From NCBI GenBank assembly GCA_032173965.1, contig CM063284.1, positions 133,911,125-133,975,124 on the forward strand: 64,000 bases of DNA, written 5' to 3'. Source of the DNA: Sitta carolinensis (lineage: Eukaryota > Chordata > Aves > Passeriformes > Sittidae). A program made the position numbers and the translations under genes. The notes under the pieces are model-generated. The model worked only from the letters and a program-made list of their open reading frames with translations, was not told where the DNA came from and did not search any database. This document shows, piece by piece, positions 1-11,722 of the stretch; positions within the stretch are counted from its first letter, which is position 1, and each line of letters opens with the position of its first letter.

Positions 1-3000
1 AAACATAAAATCATTATCTCTTAAAACTGCAGATAGGGTTTCCATTTACTTTGAATGATCATCCTTTGTCATTGGCAAAATCAGACTGATGTGAAGAGTT
101 CCTGTGATGAAGATGTACACCTGTCTAGTTATTTTTTATATAATAGGTATACAAAATTAGAATGTAATTCCACAAAATTACTTTCTCTGTTTTTCAGGAT
201 TTTAATAGACTAGGGACGAGACTGATTTCCCACTGCTTTGTACTTTTTGTAGTTATATAAATTGTTGTATAGTATGTACAAAGTGGATATAAAATGCTAC
301 CATTCTGTTTTGACACATGCACAAAATATGCACAAATTATTATAGATGTATTAAATTTGAATGATAAGAATATTTATCTGTGTGGAGATCATAACTTGTC
401 TAAATAAGGGCTCCTGAAGGACTGTTCATTCAGGTCACTTGTCACATGGGACATATAGCTGTGGGCTACAAAGCCATGTGCTTTTTGTTGTCATGTCTCT
501 ATGTTCAGGATTACAGCAGGTAAATCCTCTGACCACGTCTAGAAATCTGGTGGCCTTCTCAGTAACAGAAACAGAGACCTCTGCAGTGATGCTGGAAGGG
601 CCTGATTGGCTGCGTATAGTCCTGTTTCTGATCTGTATCTCACTGTCAAGATCTGTAATCAGCATCTGTAAAACAAAGGATCCAACCAGACCTGGATAGC
701 CTGTCTGTTATGTAGTCAGAGCCAGGTAACAAAAGAGAAGTGGAAATTACACCAGCACTAACCCTTCTCTTCCTTACAGCTGTGGTTAATTAGTTTTGAT
801 TCCCTGAGACAGCTGTGTCTTACCAGGGGTAAATTCTTTGTCAAGGAAGTGGCCAAGCATCAGACCTCTGTGCTGCGATTCTATATATATTTATTTGGGG
901 TTACCAGGAGTGTCACTTAGCACAGATACTGAAAACAAACCCTAGGGTGTTCAAGATGGTTATGTGTAATTTTTATATGTAGCATGTGATTCTGAATAAT
1001 AATGCTGGGGATACTAAAGTTTTAGAAACGTTAAGTACTTATTGTGTATTCAGGAAAACGGCTCTTTGTTTATAGTTCAGTTCTGTAAAAATATTTCAAA
1101 AAACCTTATTGGGAACATAAAACCATAAGTTGAAGATCCTAAAATGATGGATTTCACACTTTCTCTTTTCTGATGCACTTAACAATCTGCTGAAGACCAG
1201 CGAATGGACAGCAGAAGAGCAGTAAAATTGCAGGGGCAGCAGAACAGCTTTAGACACATTAAGATGTGGGAGAGAATAAGGAGCAGGTGCTTGCCTTAAG
1301 CCACAGCATTGCTCGGAAGCCACACATTGTAAACTGAGTTCACATCGCATGGCCACAACAAGGCACGGAATTGACTGAACATACGACCAGCCTTGCTGTG
1401 ACAAGGAATTAGAATGCAGACAAAGGATGCTGCAATCTGGCCAGGAGCAAATGAGATTCATGATGGCTGCCTCTTGAGTCCTGCAGGAAATTCATCAAGA
1501 GCAGGATGCCAAATCTTCTATACCAGCCTTTGACCAGAAGTTCGGGCAACAGTTTTGCAGTTGATTGTTGTTGATTATTTAATTCATTTATCTCTTTTAC
1601 ATTTTCTTAGGTGCTGTCTTAATTAACCATACTTCCATTATGGCCAGAGGAAGGAGTAAGAGTGAATAAGTTTTTCTTGACCAAAAATGAAGAACAAATG
1701 AGGCTTCCCAAAAATTTTAATATGCATGGGGCAGACTGAGTTTGTCAGCCCGTACTCTCAGACTTTCCAAACCTGGCTGCTCCCATACTAAAGAGCTTTC
1801 TTGCTGAAAGCAGCTCTGGTTTGGGTATATCAGGGCAAGCCATTCTTGTCCCAGTGAAAATTTATCAGTATTTAATATTCAGATACACATGGAAGCAGGA
1901 ACGAGAATGCAGATCTTCCCTTCTTCCTTACAAGTAAGAGAAAGCCCCGGGTTAGTTTCCCCCTGGCTCTGAAATGCTCTTTGTGTTTCAGAAGTGCTGA
2001 CAGCATGTGCTTTAAGAATGTCCATCAGAAGGACTGTAACACAAAAGTTCATAAACTGATTGTTAGTGCTGGCCTATGAGAATCAGTGAAATGAGCTCAA
2101 ACTCAAGTGACAATGGATTCTGGCTTTCCCAAATCCTGCTTAAATTAATAGATCCTAAACCATGTCTTCTGCTTGGGGTCTGTGGGTAACAAAGAAAGAA
2201 ATAATTTGGCTGTGCTTCCTAGTGCTTCAACAAGAGCTGAATGCCTTGTTCAATGAAGACAAAACTGCTCCAGAAACAGCTGTGCAGCTGCAAGGGAATT
2301 TGAGACCTACCCTGTCACTATTTTCTTCCATAGGCTCAAATTTTCTTAGACTGTCTTTTATTGAGCCAGTTGTTAATGTATCCAGAGCAGGTAACTAGGA
2401 ATGTAAAGAATTTTAGTCTTAAAAAATGGGCACTTAAAGGCAGCTTATGCTCTTTGTGGATCTAATTCCCAAGTTGAGACAACAATGCTGAAGGAGTTTT
2501 TATGCAGCTTTTCCCTTGAGGTGGGAAGAGCAGTGAAGAGCCACCTCAGGCCCTTAAGCATGTTTCTGAAGCCACAGCTGCTCTGTGCTTCATACAAGAC
2601 TACCAAGAGATCACTTAGCAGCTGGGGACTTGCACAGCCAGCCTGCCTGTGCCCGTGCCATGTCCTCTCTTGGCTCTGTGCCTGCTGGGGAACAGTTGTA
2701 GGAAGCTCCTGCTGAGAGCAAGCTGAGAGCTCTTGCTCTCATCACGAGCAGCAGATTTCATCTGGCTAGATCCCAGATGATGGAAGGTAATCTGTTGCAT
2801 TCACTGCAGTTTTTGACTTCTCCTCATCTGCTATTGAAGATTGTATCAATAGTTTTGCAGCCCTAATTTGTAAGTGATTTGCACTCCAAGTCGTGGGAAC
2901 AAATAATTCCATGCGTAACTTAGAAAATGTGGCCTGTGGAGTCTATTTGCAATAACCATATTAGTTAAATTACGAGTGTGATTAACTGTAAGAATGAATG

Positions 3001-6000
3001 TGCTTTCACAAATACCAATGCAATTATTTCTGGTAATTTATTCTACTCCTTACAGTATGGCTGCAAGTATCTGAACTAGTGTTTTTCAGATAATATATTC
3101 CATATTTTGTGCTGGGGACTTGGGAGAAATTTCTTTTTGCTAGGGCAATTAGCTTATACTAATTTGGAGAACATTTTCAATGTTCTTTATTAGAGTTCAG
3201 GAAATGGTGAGTAAAACGATTTTGATTGTAGGTACTCAACAACATAACAACAAAGTACACTTCTAAGCTCTCATTTCCAAATCTTTTCATTTGGTAAGGA
3301 TTAAAACAGCATGCATAACACGAGTGTATAAGTATATATAGTTTAGATATAGTTTAAGATTATAAAACCAACCCCCACTTTTACAATGACACCAGTTAGT
3401 TATTTCTGAGTAAGTGGTGCATTCCCAAGTTCCCAATTTAGCTAGAAGTTAGTGTTGCCTTGATTGGGTTCATTCAACTGTATGCTTCTCTTGTCAAATA
3501 TATTTTCTGAAATTATCTGTCTTGAAAAAAAAAAACAACTTTAAATCATATTTTTGTTTGTTTGTTTTGATCTGTGTCCAGTATGGAATGCAGCCACATG
3601 AGTAGTTGAATTAACACAAGAGAGGAGGTTTCGATTTCCAGGCAGGAATGAGGGTAAATAGTTTGGCTTTGGTAGAGTAAAAAATCATTCCTTATCAATA
3701 CAAAACCCCTAAAATTCCCTATATCCATAATTCCAACAGATATGACCTTCAGCCAGATGCTCTACCAGCTACAGCTTGGAAGTACAGCACCAAAGACTCT
3801 TTCTTTGAGCTGAGTAGCTGCTTTGAGTGTTTGTTGCTGCTTGAAACTTTTTAAATTTTTTAACGCTGAATTTATGAAACATAAATTATGGATGGCACAA
3901 ATATTATCTTTGCTTTTAAATTGTTTGAGGAATTGTAGGATTATTTTTGATTTATTAACATTTTTCTAGGGACAACTATATTGCTAGTATTGGGGACAAT
4001 CCAGTAGGGATATTTCCCGTGTATTATTATATGTAATATATATATCAAGTTTTATCTGAAAGAATATTCATGGCAAAAGTAGTGGCTCAGGAGTCACACC
4101 ACCCAGATCTAGGTCTCCTGTTAATTATATTCCAACTTGCAATTTTGCTTTAAAATCTTCAGTTCTTACTTCAAGGAGCATCAACATCATGATTAGGAGC
4201 TTTATTGATGAAAGGGCAGCTCTTTCTCTTTGGAGACCTTTTGAGAGCACTGCCTGTTTCTATTGAAAATTGGGAAATAGTTATTCACAAAACCTCCTTT
4301 CAGCCCTCCTGAAATTCTGTGTTAACATCAAAATAATTACTGTTTACCACTATACAAAAGTTGGCTATACTACACAGGCCTAATTTACATGTGTATCAAA
4401 GTTATGTCTTTGTGTTCCTGTTGTCATGTAAACCAGACCACTTCTTTCAGTTAAAATGAATGTGGGAAAGTCAATCTGCTTTAAATTAAGTTTTAGAGGG
4501 ATGCTATGAACATGTGTGCCTCTGTGAAGACTTGAATGGCAGTTGTACAAGTTCTGCCTTCAGTAAATTGATGTACAATGGATGTGTTCATTTTTTAATT
4601 ATTTTCTTCTACAGTGAAGGCATACAGACTTATGATTCTAGTTCAGAAAAAAAAAATCTCCTTTACAAATTAATAAAAGTTACTATATAATCCTTCACAT
4701 ATTACATAATCAAACATATATTTCTCACAAACTCCCAAATCTTTGAAAGATGTATGAAGATACTGAAGAATCATGCAAGATGGAGATGTGTTGGAAAGGA
4801 AGAAACAAGAAAGTCCTATAAATATGACTATTTAGCCAAAGATGCTAAGAATGCAGAAACTAGAAGAGACATTGAAATGAAAGCAGTGTTTGTTTGAATG
4901 TTTATAGAACAGCTTTGGCTGACCAAGAGTCTTTCTCTCTTTGTTAGGAATGTAATTTACAAGCAGACATACCAAAGCCAGAACAGACCCTTCTTCTCTG
5001 GCCTGGCAGGAAATGCCCCCCGATAAGATTTAGAGATTAGAACGTAGTAAAACATGGCAATGTAGCGATTCCTATAGGATGTATGTAAATGTAGAAAATT
5101 AGTATTTGATACTAGATTGGTTACTGAGAAAGTAGAATATTCAACATAGAAAGAGGTAGAAGTCATTGTAAAAGGAGAGCTCGTTCTCTTGCTCTTGCCT
5201 CTTTTACTCTGTTCTTGGCTCTTACTCTCTTCTCTCCTCTCTTGGCTCTTCACTCTCTTGCTCTCTTTGTTCTCTAGCCTGCTCTGAGCTAACTCTGAGC
5301 TGTGCTCTTTCACCCACACCCTATGTAATAAACTTCAAAACTTGACCTCAGAGATCTCGCCTGAGTACTGTCCCGACTGTTCTGGCACGTAACAGCTCTC
5401 ACAGAGATGTTCTTTTAAATTTGCATTAGAGACTTCATCTTTACACTAATGAATCGAGAATGACCATCATTCAATGAGGCAGAATGAAAATGAATGCTTA
5501 CTCATCAAAAGCATTCTTAGAACAAAAGAGTAATATCCTGTGGGGTTTCAGAGATGCCCATAGTTGCCTTTCACATGCAACAATGATGCAGCCTACCTTT
5601 TTCTACAAAACTACAGCACAATATTTTCCTGGCAGTTTGTGGGAATATTTCTTTGAAATGAGTGTGTGTATTTTAGAACAACTCTGGGCCACTGTTGGAA
5701 GTCAGCTGCCAGCTTTTGTTAGTTGAATATAAATAATAAACCAGCAGGCACTCTGAACAGTGCAACCAAAAGAAATTAAATTGTTGATTTCTGACCTTCA
5801 TTTTTCATATGTTGTAGTAGCCTGGTACCTTTTTTATTTGCATTTCTTACATCAAGTATTGATGGGCATTTTTAGAAGTAATTTTGATGCAATAAGATTT
5901 ATTTTTTCATTCTACTGGGTGCTGAATTAATTTTGGTAGCTGAAGTTCTAGAGGAAAATTATTACTTCTATTTTTATTGCTATTTGTATGTACTGATTAA

Positions 6001-7504
6001 AAGTGATGGTTTTAAGGAATATGTAGAAGGCTTGTAATAAGCAATATGATTTGAACCACTCATGATACTGCTGTAGGAATGTCACTCTGCTGCTAAATAT
6101 TGCAGAGTTATTAATCTGTCTTCACAAGGAGCCAGTGGTTTTCAAGGTAATTTTGGTGTCTAGTTCCCACTTCACTTCATTTCCCATGTTCTTTATCTGA
6201 CCTAATATTCCTCCTGACTGAGGGGCCTGGGAGACTTCAGCTACACTGCACACTGCATAACTGTCACTGCAGTGACAGCGAGTGCACACACTGAAATTAA
6301 GGTCTCTCTCCCATTCCCTGTCCAAGGTGCAGATCCTCTTACTCTAAGCCAGTCCCTGTGCTCACACATTCCCCAGGGGTGTGATAGTCCTCATCCCAAG
6401 AGAATCTTCTCCTTTTGCTCATTTCCTTTTTCAAATCCCTAAAGCTTCACCAACCTCAGAGGTCCAGAAGTTCTTCTGACCTCTGTACACGATGAAGCAG
6501 AGAAGGTGTAACAGGTACCAGATGCTGCAAACTCCAGAAGGAAGTTGAGTCCCTGATATCTTAGGATATTGGATATTACTCTACCCTCATTGTATCAGTA
6601 TTAAAGGATTGTTATTATTTGTTTTAAAATATTTAAAGTTCTTGCTCTTTTATAATGTCAGTGTATTGCACATGACTGTGCTGCACTCAGAGGTTTATAG
6701 AACAGATTAAAAGAAATCAGTATGCAGAATTCCTTGCACCATTGCAGGGAACAGCATTTAAAACAGAAATGACATAGAGTGGCTGTCTTAGTCATGAAAG
6801 AAAAACAGGCTTCATTCCCACTCATTTCAAACAGTTGAGGTCTTGATCAAAATACCTACACTAAAATGCTATTATATTGAGTATTTTTTCCCTCGTCTGA
6901 TATCCAGACATCTGTCACATTGCTGTTTTTACAAATAAAATGAAACTATGCAAATAGAAAAATTGTTATTCTTGGAGGTGATAATAAAGTTTCGTATTGT
7001 GCATAAAAATCAATACTATGTATTTTAAATATAAATTTGAATTTAAATAAATTACTATCCTCACTAATGGATATATCTAACTTGATTTAGGAGATAATGA
7101 CCAAATGTTTTTAAAACAATAATTCATCTGAATTAGAACATTTCTCTGTGGGTTTTGACATCATGATAACATTTTAATTAAGTTCCTAAGAGGGATTTAT
7201 TCATCCAGGGAAAATATATTTTAAACATGCTAGACTATGGATTGTTTAAATCTGGTTACCTCTGTGGGCAGACTTATGTTGTCTGACCTTGGGAAGCAGG
7301 CACTGACAGAACTAAGATCCTGTGAAAGAGATTTATGATGCTGTTTGCCTGTTACTAAAAAAATTGATAATTTTTAAATAGAAGTTTTGTTACAGGTCAT
7401 TAATTTGTGACTCTGAGTGTTTGTGTCACATGGAGCAAGAGTGTGCACGGTTGCCCAGCTGTGGCAGCACAGTGGCATGGGGGCTTCTCTTTTGTCTCCA
7501 ACAG
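1..7504 (+). other. RIMS2: RIMS2 intron (sequence upstream of the first recognised exon)
   Basis: No exon of RIMS2 or of any other gene was recognised here. The stretch is AT-rich and unique-looking apart from the solo LTR at 4789-5403. Open frames are short and unlike known proteins. It is called intron because the exon at 7505 has a splice acceptor and begins inside a codon, so an upstream exon must exist beyond the left edge or be too short to recognise. RIM genes have many small alternative exons and internal promoters (the gamma isoforms), so a missed small exon is possible. Confidence 0.6.
4789..5403 (+). mobile_element. Solo LTR of an endogenous retrovirus inside the RIMS2 intron
   Basis: The element starts TGTTGG and ends CTCACA. 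It is flanked by identical 6-bp direct repeats GAGATG at 4783-4788 and 5404-5409, which fit a target-site duplication of the length typical of ERVK-like elements. An AATAAA signal lies at 5327-5332, followed by a U5-like tail. The middle (about 5175-5290) is a pyrimidine-rich CTCTT-type tract. No gag, pol or env is attached, so this is a solo LTR left by recombination. Its orientation is sense to RIMS2. The family name is not known to me. Confidence 0.75.
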
Positions 7505-7646
7505 AAGCAGGGGGCAAGAAGCTGCGGAGCACCGTGCAGAGGAGCACGGAGACAGGGCTGGCCGTGGAGATGAGGAACTGGATGACTCGCCAGGCGAGCC
7601 GGGAGTCAACGGATGGGAGCATGAACAGCTACAGCTCCGAGGGAAA
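7505..7646 (+). CDS. RIMS2: RIMS2 exon: linker before C2B
   Basis: Acceptor AG at 7503-7504 follows a CT-rich tract; donor GTAAGC starts at 7647. The frame reads GGKKLRSTVQRSTETGLAVE and on to SMNSYSSEG, with the last codon split (AA here, T in the next exon, giving Asn). An alternative acceptor AG at 7509-7510, two codons further in and in the same phase, could also be used (a NAGNAG-like choice). Confidence 0.9.
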
Positions 7647-10600
7647 GTAAGCAGCATTTACAGCTGTGGTTTCCTGATGTTTCTCCCTGAAACTGGGGGA
7701 TGTTTCTCCATGAAACTGGTCGTTAGAGAGAAGCACAGTGAGTGCCATAGGTCCTGTTCTGTCAGAATTCCCTTCACAAACTGGTGTCTTTGGTGGACTA
7801 AGCCTAAGTCTTCCCCTGTGACTGAAAGAGTTTACAGTTGGTGCAGGAAGGAGGAGGATCATTTCTGCTGTGCCATGAGAAGGGCACATGGGTGGGTCAG
7901 GTAGATTATCATCATTGAGGTGTGTCAGGAGGGGAAGCAGGTGCAGTACACCAGGTAAAACACAGATATGGACAAGTTCTGTTCCGAAAACTCCTGGCAC
8001 ACGTCAGGGCTATGCAGAGCAAAGCATTTCCAGAGCATTTCCTAGTGTCATCACTGGGCTCAAGAGTTTTTCAAAGATTCTGCTACTTTTAACCTGAAGA
8101 AATAATCTGGGTGGAAGTCTGTCATGTATCATGGTTATCATAAAAGCCCAAGTTTAAAACTTATATTTGAGACATTACCCAGAAAAGTCTTATTGTAGGT
8201 TGATTTATTAGTGGTGTTCACAGTACTGGACAATACATCTGTGCTGCACAATGTATCTTATGTGTCCAAGTTGATGCACTTTAAGCATTTGAGATGGACA
8301 TTTCTTAATGATTGGACATTACAAATTTCATTAGTTCTTGTTGCTCTGTAATGGGTCACATAATTTATGGCAAGCATTTTAAGTTACTTTGGCCATTTGC
8401 CACAAGGGATTTCAATTCTGTTATTGAATACATGTCATTCTCAAAGATGTTTTTAACAAAATATTTTGAATGAATGGCGATTTTGAAAATAGCAACCAGT
8501 ATTTGGTCTAATGTCATCATTTCACTGTGTACATTTGATATTTAGCCATTGAATTCACAGTAACTGAGAAGTGTGAGCAATTTAACCTTCATGACTAAGT
8601 CAGTGGTAAGGGCGCATGTTATTATCTTAATGAACTGGTCTCACATGAATACTTTGATAATTAACAGTGGTCTTTAATGCATTGGAAAAGGAGAACATGA
8701 TGGTAAGAATATAAATTTGGAAATTACTGAGGAATAATGCTTTCTTTACCTGTTTATATGCTGGAGGCTAAATTGCTGCTTGTTGAACACTGATATTTTG
8801 AAAATTACAGTAATTGTTATGTAAGTTCCTTACATAAGTTCCTTAAGTACTACCAAACCCACAAACATTAAGTGCAAAACATCTAGAAAACAAAAAACAA
8901 ACCCGAGCCAAAATGCAACAAAAAAACAACCAAACAAATAAAAAATACAAACAAACAAAGGGGCAAATTTAAGTGTATTTTATGTTGGTTTCTTTTTCAA
9001 TATTATTTCTAGTTTGATCTTCCCTGGTGTGAGATTGGCTGCAGACAGCCAGTTCAGTGATTTTCTGGATGGACTTGGTCCTGCCCAGCTTGTAGGACGA
9101 CAGACTTTGGCAACGCCATCAATGGGTAAGTGTTTATGTCCTCTAGATATGGTATATTCTATTTGGTCAAGTAACTGGAACATAAAATTCATCTAGATTC
9201 CCTTTAAATATGGATTTTTCTTGTGGTTTTGAACAACTCTGTTAAGACCAAAGCTGTAATCTCAGCTAGAGTTGAATGTAATCACAGATGCTTATGAGGA
9301 CATGCAAAAGTAGAAATTTGCTTTGAAAAATTCAGCTTTACCTTACCTTGCAGTCTTTACTTCTTCTTCAGTTTTCCATCTTTAAAATGGGTCTAATGAG
9401 ACCAAACTTTTCTCCAAATCACTTGGATAATATTGTATAAAAATTGGTAATTTAGGTGCAAAATAGTTGTTATTGTGTTTACAGGCTTTTATATTCACAA
9501 GTTATCTTTTCATAGCTTGTCTTAAACTAGAGGCACAGTGAAGCAGTTTTACAGAGCTGCTTTGTATTAATTCACTTGCTGCCTTTTTTTTAATATGAAA
9601 CTCTTAAGAAATAGAAATTAATTTGAAGTAATAGAGGCATGGAAGATAGGAGACAAGGTGTTATTGCAGAGTTTTTAAATTGTTTACTAACATAAACAGC
9701 AGTGAAGAGGGTCAATATTAAATTATAGTGTTAAAATCCAGATCATACTTATTGATGGAAAACAGATGATACAAGTCACCACACATTCATCCTAGAAATT
9801 TTGTCAACATTTCATATATTAAAGTAATTCTGAATTACAATGCTGGGATTTCTTTTTGTTATCTAGGAGATATTCAGGTGGGAATGATGGACAAGAAAGG
9901 ACAACTGGAAGTAGAAATAATCCGAGCCCGTGGCCTTGTTGTAAAACCAGGTTCAAAGACACTGCCAGGTAAGGAAGAAAAACTTAAGTAACAACCTTAG
10001 CACAGGGCCAGGGGTTGGACTTAATGATCCTAAACGGTCCACCTCAGTATATTCTATGATTCTAATAATAGCATTCTACCAAAAAAGTCTCTGTCTTTTC
10101 TGTTCAGCTTTGTCAACTCGTAACAAATACAAATCTCAGTAGATTACAATGTTGTATACGGAAATGCATACCATCTTGAAATTATACACCAAAAATCAGC
10201 CCTGCATCAGGAGCAAATTAAAAATCAGGCTGTCAGAAGACCCAAAAGTAATTTTGGTAATAGCAAAGGCATCCTTAGTTACAGGGTAGAAAGAAAGGTA
10301 TGTACTGAAGATTTTATGTAGGAGTCTTAGGAATGAAGAGGGAATCAAGAGACATGGAATAGGTATCTACTTGAAAAGTAGACCAATACTTACTCCTTGT
10401 TTTATAATCTGGTGTCCTGTAACACTATGTGAAAAGGACAATATGATGATATTTTTAGCAAGCTCTTCTGTAGAAATAGAAATTGTGTCAGTCTTCACTG
10501 ATTTTCACCTTGCAGATAATTTTAAATTATTAACAATTTGGAGCATTGATTCAAATCTCACCAAAGTCATTGGAAGTCGTGCATTTACTTAATAGGCCTA

Positions 10601-11722
10601 TTTTGCATATTGCACAGTATAAAGATGCTATATAAAGGAATACCTGATTTTTTAGGTCAAAATCTGAATTGTTTCATGGTCAAAAGAGACATACAAAAAG
10701 AAGTCAAGAAAAAAATATACCCAAAGAGAAGAGTAAAGAATGGATGTTTTGTATGGGAATAATTGTTAATATTGCTTGTGGAGATTTATTCTTATAAGTT
10801 ACATATCCTTTAAAAGCAGATTTTTGTGTGTGATAGAAAGTGTGTATGTTACACAAAAGAATCTGGACTTCTTCTTTACCTACTGTTCTTTATTTTCATT
10901 CTTCTAAGCACCATATGTAAAGGTGTATCTATTAGAAAATGGAGTCTGCATAGCCAAAAAGAAAACAAAGGTAGCAAGAAAAACGCTGGAACCACTTTAT
11001 CAGCAACTTCTATCATTTGAAGAAAGTCCCCAAGGGAAAGTTTTACAGGTAATTTGCATAAATATTCTTCTGAACTTGAAATGTCACCTGTACAGTTTGT
11101 ATTGTATGAGTTTCAAACTTGTTTCAGGCTTCATTTGGCAATAAATTCTCATATTTTATATACTTGCTGAGTGGATAAACACAACAGTAATAGCAATTTA
11201 TGCAAGTAAAACCTGAGTATGCCAGTACAAGTGAGCAAAAGTGAGTTACAGATTATTTTGCTTCTGCAATATGTATAGGCTTCTCTCACTGGGTTTTCTC
11301 TGGTGTCATGGATAACTACTGTTTGTGCCCAGATAATTTCTGTCACTGCATCATGATCAGTATACACAGAACTAAACTGTGTCAGCAGTCAGATATTTCG
11401 TTCTTTACTATAATTAAATAAACAGAGATTTTTGACAAATCAGATTAAAGCTTTTGACATTTTTTCTGAAAGTTTTCTATTTTCTTGTTTCTTTTCCTAA
11501 CAGATAATTGTTTGGGGAGACTATGGACGTATGGATCACAAATCCTTTATGGGAGTGGCACAGATACTTTTAGATGAACTGGACCTGTCCAACATGGTGA
11601 TTGGGTGGTTCAAACTTTTCCCTCCTTCTTCCCTAGTAGACCCAACCTTAGCTCCTCTCACTAGAAGAGCTTCCCAATCATCTCTTGAAAGTTCAACAGG
11701 ACCTTCGTATGCTCGCTCATAG
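7505..11722 (+). CDS. RIMS2: RIMS2, regulating synaptic membrane exocytosis protein 2, C-terminal five exons (partial)
   Basis: RIM2 is a presynaptic active-zone scaffold that links vesicle priming factors, Rab3, RIM-binding proteins and voltage-gated calcium channels. This piece is its C terminus: 237 complete codons plus stop from five exons, 7505-7646, 9013-9125, 9867-9968, 10909-11048 and 11504-11722. All have AG/GT borders and matching phases. The first two exons hold the conserved linker (RSTVQRSTETGL, then FSDFLDGLGPAQLVG). The last three hold the C2B domain, from GDIQVGMMDKKGQLEVEI to VIGWFKLFPPSSLVDP. RIM C2B domains are known to lack the calcium-binding aspartates and to bind liprin-alpha, phosphoinositides and calcium-channel beta subunits. 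The protein ends SSTGPSYARS. RIMS1 is very similar, but the DELDLSNMVIGWFKLF segment and DCSTAMP lying downstream favour RIMS2. The 5' part of the gene is outside the window. Confidence 0.93.
9013..9125 (+). CDS. RIMS2: RIMS2 exon: LIFPGVRLA / FSDFLDGLG segment
   Basis: Acceptor AG at 9011-9012 and donor GTAAGT at 9126. The exon reads LIFPGVRLAADSQFSDFLDG, then LGPAQLVGRQTLATPSM, and ends one base into a glycine codon that the next exon completes. This segment is almost invariant among vertebrate RIM proteins. Confidence 0.93.
9867..9968 (+). CDS. RIMS2: RIMS2 exon: start of C2B domain
   Basis: Acceptor AG at 9865-9866 and donor GTAAGG at 9969. It encodes DIQVGMMDKKGQLEVEIIRA and RGLVVKPGSKTLP, the first beta strands of C2B. 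Donor-side phase 1 matches the acceptor at 10909. A CR1 fragment begins about 35 bp after the donor. Confidence 0.93.
10000..10065 (+). repeat. CR1 LINE 3' end fragment in RIMS2 intron
   Basis: It carries the recognisable CR1 tail pattern: GGGTTGGACTTAATGATCC, then a CCTCAGTATATTCTATGATTCT-like end. The copy is 5'-truncated and diverged, lying just inside the intron after the exon that ends at 9968. Confidence 0.8.
10909..11048 (+). CDS. RIMS2: RIMS2 exon: middle of C2B domain
   Basis: Acceptor AG at 10907-10908 and donor GTAATT at 11049. It encodes APYVKVYLLENGVCIAKKKT and continues through KVARKTLEPLYQQ to SPQGKVLQ. It contains the lysine-rich KKKTK stretch, in the position of the polybasic C2 strand that contacts acidic lipids and partners. 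Confidence 0.93.
11504..11722 (+). CDS. RIMS2: RIMS2 terminal coding exon: end of C2B and C-terminal tail
   Basis: Acceptor AG at 11502-11503 after a pyrimidine tract; stop codon TAG at 11720-11722. It encodes IIVWGDYGRMDHKSFMGVAQ, then ILLDELDLSNMVIGWFKLF, the conserved LTRRASQSSLESS tail and the last residues SYARS. The Ser-rich RRASQSS motif resembles a basophilic kinase site; phosphorylation is inference. Confidence 0.95.
   Translation: MIVWGDYGRMDHKSFMGVAQILLDELDLSNMVIGWFKLFPPSSLVDPTLAPLTRRASQSSLESSTGPSYARS

Noticed and set aside
2162..2398. Possible RIMS2 exon
   Set aside because: The translation does not match any RIM segment, and no convincing acceptor and donor pair frames it.
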